Source: Thermofilum sp.
Lineage (GTDB): Archaea; Thermoproteota; Thermoprotei; Thermofilales; Thermofilaceae
NCBI GenBank assembly: GCA_038741495.1
Contig: JAVYKX010000002.1
Location: forward strand, 384,541-448,540
Length of the DNA stretch: 64,000 bases
Direction: 5' to 3'
Positions within the stretch are counted from its first letter, which is position 1; each line of letters begins with the position of its first letter. Positions 60,436-64,000 of the stretch are shown piece by piece. A model generated the notes under the pieces. That model saw nothing but the letters and a program-made list of their open reading frames with translations, was not told the DNA's origin and did not search any database. A program made the position numbers and the translations under genes.

Positions 60436-61308
60436 TTGAGCAGCCGGAGAGTCACTGTTGAAGTTGCCGTTCTAAGCTCAGTGACAGTTTTCGCGGTCCT
60501 AGCTCTTTCCGCGCTCTTCGGCTACTTAGCTGCCGAGGCTGGTTTAGCTGAGCTGGGGCCGCTCTTCGCGGAAGGCGACACCCCTACGGGAGCGGTGGTT
60601 AACAGCTTAGCGTTTCTCGCGCTCGTGCTGGCCGGAACGGCTATCCTCCTCACGCTGGCTCGGAGAAGGAAGCTGAACTTACTCCACTTCTTGCTCGCCG
60701 CTTCGCTCATGCTCTCATCCTGGTTGATACTCGAAATCTACCTAGGGCTCTTCCTGGGCGGCTACCCCTGGGCGTCAGGGCTCATCGACGCAGCTTCCCT
60801 ACTCATCTCAGGGCTCTTGGCGATCCTCGTCCTCAAACCGTTCAGCAATCTTCTCCTAAATCTCCTCCTGATCCTCTACGGCACGATGGCAGGCGCTCTC
60901 TTCGCCACTCTTCTCACACCGATGAGCACGATAGCTGTAGCTTCGACACTCGCAGCTTACGACCTGTACTCAGTGACTCGGGGACCGCTCAGGAAGTTCC
61001 TCGAGACCGTGACTGCCGAAACGGAGGAGAGGGAGATTAGGGGAAGCCCGCTGCGCGGCGCGGTCCTGCACTTAGGTCAGCTGAGCCTCGGGATGGGTGA
61101 TGTTCTAGTGTACTCTATGCTTTCAACGGTATTCTTCCTCACCCCCTCCCCCTCCTCAGCCAGGTGGGCTCTAGCCTCCGCCGCGCTCATTGCGGGCTTC
61201 CTGGCTACACTCCAGATGCTTAACCGTAGAAGGTTTATGCCGGCCTTACCGCTGCCAGTGTTTTTCTCGCTGACTGCCTACGCGCTATGCCGATTCTTAG
61301 GGATCTAG
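60436..61308 (+). CDS. Presenilin-like intramembrane aspartyl protease
   Basis: A 290-residue membrane protein with about nine helices. The two catalytic aspartates are D176 in AAYDLYSV and D222 in LGMGDVLVYS (the GxGD motif). A C-terminal PALP sequence (269-272) matches the conserved PAL of presenilin/signal-peptide peptidases. It belongs to the archaeal presenilin homologues (A22/PSH). Between the aspartates is a charged loop (VTAETEEREIRGSPLRG). It starts at TTG 60436; other starts are possible. A likely role is cleavage of membrane remnants; the substrate is unknown. Confidence 0.85.
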   Translation: MSSRRVTVEVAVLSSVTVFAVLALSALFGYLAAEAGLAELGPLFAEGDTPTGAVVNSLAFLALVLAGTAILLTLARRRKLNLLHFLLAASLMLSSWLILEIYLGLFLGGYPWASGLIDAASLLISGLLAILVLKPFSNLLLNLLLILYGTMAGALFATLLTPMSTIAVASTLAAYDLYSVTRGPLRKFLETVTAETEEREIRGSPLRGAVLHLGQLSLGMGDVLVYSMLSTVFFLTPSPSSARWALASAALIAGFLATLQMLNRRRFMPALPLPVFFSLTAYALCRFLGI

Positions 61309-61410
61309 AAAAGCGCGAGCAAGGCTACCGGAGAAAAAGGGGGTTCAGCCCGCCCAATCGTTTATCATCTGAAGCTCATTCACCAACGCGCTCTTCATCC
61401 CCCTGGTGTA

Positions 61411-61653
61411 TTACCGGCTGGAAGCTATTAACGTTGATGTCCTGGTGACTCCGCCCAGCTTTCTTATCGCAGTAACTATCCTGTCGAGTAGCTCGAGGGT
61501 CGGGAGACTAAGCTTCGCTATAACGTCGTACTCACCGTAAATCACGTAGGCTTCCTCCACGAACTCTAACCCTCTAACCGCGCTCAGAACCTCGTCCTCT
61601 TTGCCAACTTGCGTGTTGATGAGAATAAACACTCTGATAGGTTCACTGCTCAT
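61411..61653 (-). CDS. Stand-alone Lrp/AsnC effector domain
   Basis: An 80-residue protein consisting only of the RAM/AsnC-type ligand-binding domain (VFILINTQVGKEDEVLSAVRGL, VEEAYVIYGEYDVIAKLSL). No HTH is present. Such single-domain proteins may bind amino acids and form heteromers with full-length Lrp proteins. ATG 61653 with an AT-rich element upstream; a ferritin-like gene follows in the same orientation further upstream. Confidence 0.8.
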   Translation of the reverse strand: MSSEPIRVFILINTQVGKEDEVLSAVRGLEFVEEAYVIYGEYDVIAKLSLPTLELLDRIVTAIRKLGGVTRTSTLIASSR

Positions 61654-61780
61654 AGTCTAGCAGAAATTAGTTACAGCGCCGGTCAAAAATAAACCTTTTT
61701 CTCAAAGCCGAGTGAAGCAAACCCTGCTTCTGGGTGGATCTCCTCCAACGGATTGCGCGGTGCTGCCCACAAAAGGTTTC

Positions 61781-62278
61781 CTAAGCTTCCTCGCCAGCTG
61801 CTCTCAGCTCCCCGATAACACGCCTTATTATCTCGTAGTGCTTTCTCTCCTCTTCAGCAATTGTCGAGAGAAGAGTTTTTTCCAGGTGTGTAAGATGCAC
61901 GCTTAACGCGGCAGCTGCGACCTGCGTGTATACCTCCTCTCCAGCGAACCTCTCGAGGTCGTTAAGCTCCTCTAGCAGATCCGCAGCCTGTTCGTCGCTA
62001 GGCACCCAACCCCCGTCGAGCTTGGCGGCAAGCTCTCTCAGCTTATTCATCATCGAGGCACCGGCCGTGCCGAGCTCGGAGGTACATTGCACGTTGCTCG
62101 GCCTGCCGAACAGGCTTTCGAGGAGCTGGGCGTGATTCCTGCTTTCTCGAGCAACGAAGATGAGTGCGGCTGCCGCGTTCTTCCTTTTGAGAACACTCGC
62201 TAACCTATCATAGAACTCCGCCACGGCCTCCTCGAGGAAAATCATGCACTGTAACGCAGCGATCACTCTATTCTCCAT
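61781..62278 (-). CDS. Ferritin-like/rubrerythrin-type protein
   Basis: A 165-residue four-helix protein with diiron-type ligands: EEAVAEFYDRL (helix 1), ESRNHAQLLE (E..H, helix 2), ERFAGEEVYTQ (helix 3) and IAEEERKHYEII (E..H, helix 4). It is a ferritin-like domain without a rubredoxin tail. It probably reduces peroxide or stores iron. Two late cysteines are absent. ATG 62278 was chosen over GTG 62284. TATA-like gattaaagcg lies upstream. Confidence 0.75.
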   Translation of the reverse strand: MENRVIAALQCMIFLEEAVAEFYDRLASVLKRKNAAAALIFVARESRNHAQLLESLFGRPSNVQCTSELGTAGASMMNKLRELAAKLDGGWVPSDEQAADLLEELNDLERFAGEEVYTQVAAAALSVHLTHLEKTLLSTIAEEERKHYEIIRRVIGELRAAGEEA

Positions 62279-62410
62279 AATCACTCTACCCCTTACATTA
62301 CGCTTTAATCTTTATCACCTTTTGGCTCTAGCCGTTAGTCCCCTCTCCGCTTTCCAAGGGTTCGGAAAGGTCCCGGCCACTACTGCGAGACCTCAGCTAG
62401 CCTTGCGAGC

Positions 62411-62884
62411 CTAGAGCTGCAGAGCTGCTAGCTCCGTGAAGACCAGAGCTGCTAGAACCGAGCCGTAGTGCCCTTCTGGAACTTCAAGCTCGTCGACCAG
62501 GTAGCGCGGAGCCTCGAGCAGCACGCTCTCGCTCTCGACGATCTCTCTCCACATTTTCTCGAGTTCTCGCAGGGTATCAGCCGCCGAGCTACTGTTGTGG
62601 TGCTCGAGAACATACCCGTGTGGAACTCCCCGAGCCCACGAGATGCCGGCGCTGATTTTCGCCGGACCCTTCACGCGCGTCTCGCTGAGCACTACGAAAG
62701 CTATGGAGCCCGGCGGGAGCTCGCGGTAGCTCTCTTCCGAGGCATCCGAGGGCAGTATCGACGATACGGGAACTAGATTGAGGTGGTGGATTCCGGCATC
62801 TCTGAGAGCATTGTTGAAGGCAACGAGGGGTGATGTTCTGCTCAACCCCTTTCCCTTAACTACGAAGTACTTACGTGGAAGCAT
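62411..62884 (-). CDS. pdaD: Pyruvoyl-dependent arginine decarboxylase
   Basis: A 157-residue PvlArgDC that makes agmatine from arginine, the first step of polyamine synthesis. FNNALRDAGIHHLNLVPVSSILPSD carries the self-cleavage Ser-Ser (S41-S42), giving a pyruvoyl group on the beta chain. The region HGYVLEHHNSSSAADTLRELEKM and VPEGHYGSVLAALVF completes the fold. Length matches the euryarchaeal enzyme. The methyltransferase gene ends 1 nt downstream of its ATG. Confidence 0.9.
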   Translation of the reverse strand: MLPRKYFVVKGKGLSRTSPLVAFNNALRDAGIHHLNLVPVSSILPSDASEESYRELPPGSIAFVVLSETRVKGPAKISAGISWARGVPHGYVLEHHNSSSAADTLRELEKMWREIVESESVLLEAPRYLVDELEVPEGHYGSVLAALVFTELAALQL

Positions 62885-62885
62885 T

Positions 62886-63515
62886 TCACGCTGAAGGTTT
62901 CAGAGTGCAGCGGAGTATATATAGCCGCTCGAACAGGCCGAGGGGCTTTTCACCAGCGATATCGACCTCGTACCCGAGAGACGTCGCGTGCTCGAAGAAG
63001 CCCTGCAGGTCCGAGAGGGAGGAGAGGATGAGGACGAGCGACCCGCCCCTCCTGAGCTTGAGGCTTGCCTGCTCAGCAAGGCTTGCCGCGAACTCTATTC
63101 CCCTCTCTCCGCCGCACCAGAGCGGCTCTCCGCAGTAGTCGCACGGGAGGTACGGCGGGTTGCTGATAACACTGTCAAGTGACCTGTCCCTGATCGGGAG
63201 AAGCCTGTCGGCGACTATAACGTCTGCGAGGGCCCTCCCCGCGAGGAGCTGCTTAGCGGTGCTCGCTGCCTCGCAGCTCAAGTCGATCGCCAGACTGTAC
63301 TCGCACCTGCTTGAGAGGCTGAGCGTCGTTAGGCCGCTCCCACACCCTACATCCGCTGCGACGCGAGCTGAAGGCATGCGCTCAACGTAGCTCATAAGGA
63401 AGAAGGTGTCCTCAGCAGGCCTGTATACCCCCTCGCTCCTCAGCTCGGTGCAGCTGAGGAGGTCTAGAGGCCGAGGAGGCGGCGGACCTCTGGCGCCATC
63501 CTGTCGGGAGTCCAT
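62886..63515 (-). CDS. HemK/PrmC-type methyltransferase
   Basis: A 209-residue SAM methyltransferase. ADVGCGSGLTTLSL is the SAM motif I and SVISNPPYLPCDYC the NPPY catalytic motif. It is close to archaeal Mtq2-type enzymes that methylate a glutamine of release factor aRF1, often with Trm112. Its N-terminus overlaps the 3' end of the MIP18 gene by 52 nt; ATG 63515 is the only good start. Confidence 0.83.
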   Translation of the reverse strand: MDSRQDGARGPPPPRPLDLLSCTELRSEGVYRPAEDTFFLMSYVERMPSARVAADVGCGSGLTTLSLSSRCEYSLAIDLSCEAASTAKQLLAGRALADVIVADRLLPIRDRSLDSVISNPPYLPCDYCGEPLWCGGERGIEFAASLAEQASLKLRRGGSLVLILSSLSDLQGFFEHATSLGYEVDIAGEKPLGLFERLYILRCTLKPSA

Positions 63516-63769
63516 GGCGGGTCGAGCACCAGTTCTACCTCTACTTCTTCGACGCCTGGAACTCTCTCCTTAATTACCTCTTCAACCATGTCTATGAGGT
63601 AGCTTGCAAGCGGGCAGCCTATAGCGGTGAGCGTCATTCTGACCTTCACTTTGCTGCCGTTAACCTCCACTCCGTATACGAGTCCCAGGTCAACTACGTT
63701 GAACGGCAGCTCCGGGTCGTAGACTTCTCTAAGAGCGTTTATCACTTCTTCTTCGCGCACCCCCGCCAT
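63464..63769 (-). CDS. MIP18-family Fe-S assembly protein
   Basis: A 101-residue MIP18/DUF59 (SufT/PaaD-like) protein. EVINALREVYDPELPFNVVDLGLVYGVEV and RMTLTAIGCPLASYLIDMVEEVI include the conserved Cys of the hyper-reactive site. It acts in late Fe-S cluster insertion (family knowledge) and pairs with the Mrp/NBP35 ATPase at 32803-33681. ATG 63769. Confidence 0.9.
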   Translation of the reverse strand: MAGVREEEVINALREVYDPELPFNVVDLGLVYGVEVNGSKVKVRMTLTAIGCPLASYLIDMVEEVIKERVPGVEEVEVELVLDPPWTPDRMAPEVRRLLGL

Positions 63770-63783
63770 TTCTTATTCCTATG

Positions 63784-64000
63784 TCATAGGCTACCTGAGC
63801 TTTTATCTCTTTCTTCGCTCTCTCGCTCCTCCTCGCCTGCGCCCCCGAGAAAGCTGTCGAGAGCACCGGTGAAGTCCGTGTCGAGAATCTCCAGGATCCT
63901 GCTAACCTTCTTAGGTCCAAGTCCGGCTTTCCGTAGCTCAGCTGGGGTGGCTTGGAAGAACTTTCTCGGTGTTCTAAAGAACGTTAGTATCTGTCTCGCG
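63784..64000 (-). CDS. XPF/ERCC4-type nuclease, C-terminal part
   Basis: A partial gene whose 5' end lies beyond the window. The last 71 residues are a helix-hairpin-helix (FFRTPRKFFQATPAELRKAGLGPKKVSRILEIL) as in crenarchaeal XPF endonucleases, then an acidic tail. ALDSFLGG after it resembles a PCNA-interacting box without its Gln. The nuclease domain is not seen here. It lies 14 nt upstream of the MIP18 gene on the same strand. Confidence 0.65.
   Translation of the reverse strand, partial: ARQILTFFRTPRKFFQATPAELRKAGLGPKKVSRILEILDTDFTGALDSFLGGAGEEERESEERDKSSGSL

Noticed and set aside
60257-60439. 60-codon frame before the presenilin homologue
   Set aside because: No domain, no ribosome site, Arg/Leu/Ser-rich composition of random GC-rich DNA.
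61712-61906. Plus-strand 64-codon frame at the ferritin gene end
   Set aside because: It runs antisense into the ferritin gene and has no supporting signal.
1-64000. CRISPR arrays, insertion sequences, prophage
   Set aside because: No regularly spaced repeats, transposase-like or phage-like genes were seen on either strand.

Overview
The window looks like chromosomal DNA of a hyperthermophilic crenarchaeon, most likely of the Thermofilum/Thermoproteales type. I infer this from: two tRNA genes carrying archaeal introns (one at 45/46 with a clear bulge-helix-bulge, one tRNA with two introns); TATA boxes about 25 nt upstream of GTG/ATG starts with little or no leader; many GTG/TTG starts; archaeal-type Dph2, NucS, Hjc, XPF, TIP49, Taw1, TtuA, mevalonate kinase, PhoH-KH and aLhr proteins; and a gene-dense, GC-rich layout with overlapping gene ends. 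I see no insertion sequence, prophage, CRISPR array or rRNA. The species call is inference.

Layout. 0-10 kb: radical SAM and dph2 pair; endonuclease IV-like gene divergent from a PhoH-KH/topoisomerase pair; an ASCH-HTH gene overlapping an unknown gene; a DHH phosphoesterase convergent with an ACT regulator; stand-alone trpB2. 10-16 kb: mevalonate kinase, tRNA-Thr(GGT) with two introns, a four-gene proline-dehydrogenase-like complex and a second DHH protein. 16-28 kb: two acetyltransferases, M28 peptidase, aLhr helicase, ECF S component, CPBP protease, class II HMG-CoA reductase, metallophosphoesterase, YhbY, an ubiquitin-like/TtuA sulfur-transfer pair, a strongly folded intergenic RNA candidate and an ITPase. 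28-37 kb: a polyamine-type ABC transporter (potABCD), an M50 protease, Mrp/NBP35, an ACT regulator and a polar amino-acid ABC transporter separated by an inverted-repeat candidate operator. 37-44 kb: a degenerate Fe-ADH homologue sharing a TATA box with cysS, ROK kinase, a C/D-box sRNA candidate, a remarkable 54-residue Glu/Trp microprotein, two exported membrane-anchored proteins, tRNA-Gly(GCC) with an intron, and nicotinate phosphoribosyltransferase. 44-56 kb: 2-oxoacid:ferredoxin oxidoreductase, NucS, Taw1, an MFS transporter fused to a DUF47/PhoU-like domain, a radical SAM activase, AsnRS and an MrfA/Hrq1-like helicase. 56-64 kb: a degenerate metallo-beta-lactamase-fold protein coupled to a site-2 protease, TIP49, Hjc, a presenilin-like aspartyl protease, a stand-alone Lrp ligand domain, a ferritin-like protein, pyruvoyl arginine decarboxylase, a HemK-type methyltransferase, a MIP18 protein and the C-terminus of an XPF nuclease.

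Themes. Polyamines: arginine decarboxylase at 62.4-62.9 kb plus potABCD at 28-32 kb. Isoprenoid lipids: mevalonate kinase and HMG-CoA reductase. RNA modification and decoding: dph2, taw1, ttuA, cysS, asnS, YhbY and a C/D-sRNA candidate. DNA repair: NucS, Hjc, XPF, Lhr, the MrfA-like helicase, topoisomerase and endonuclease IV. Membrane proteolysis: two M50 proteases, CPBP and a presenilin homologue. The most novel-looking items are the Glu/Trp microprotein (40,699-40,863), the folded RNA at 27,199-27,267, the MFS-DUF47 fusion, and the repeated use of one symmetric TATA box between divergent leaderless genes.
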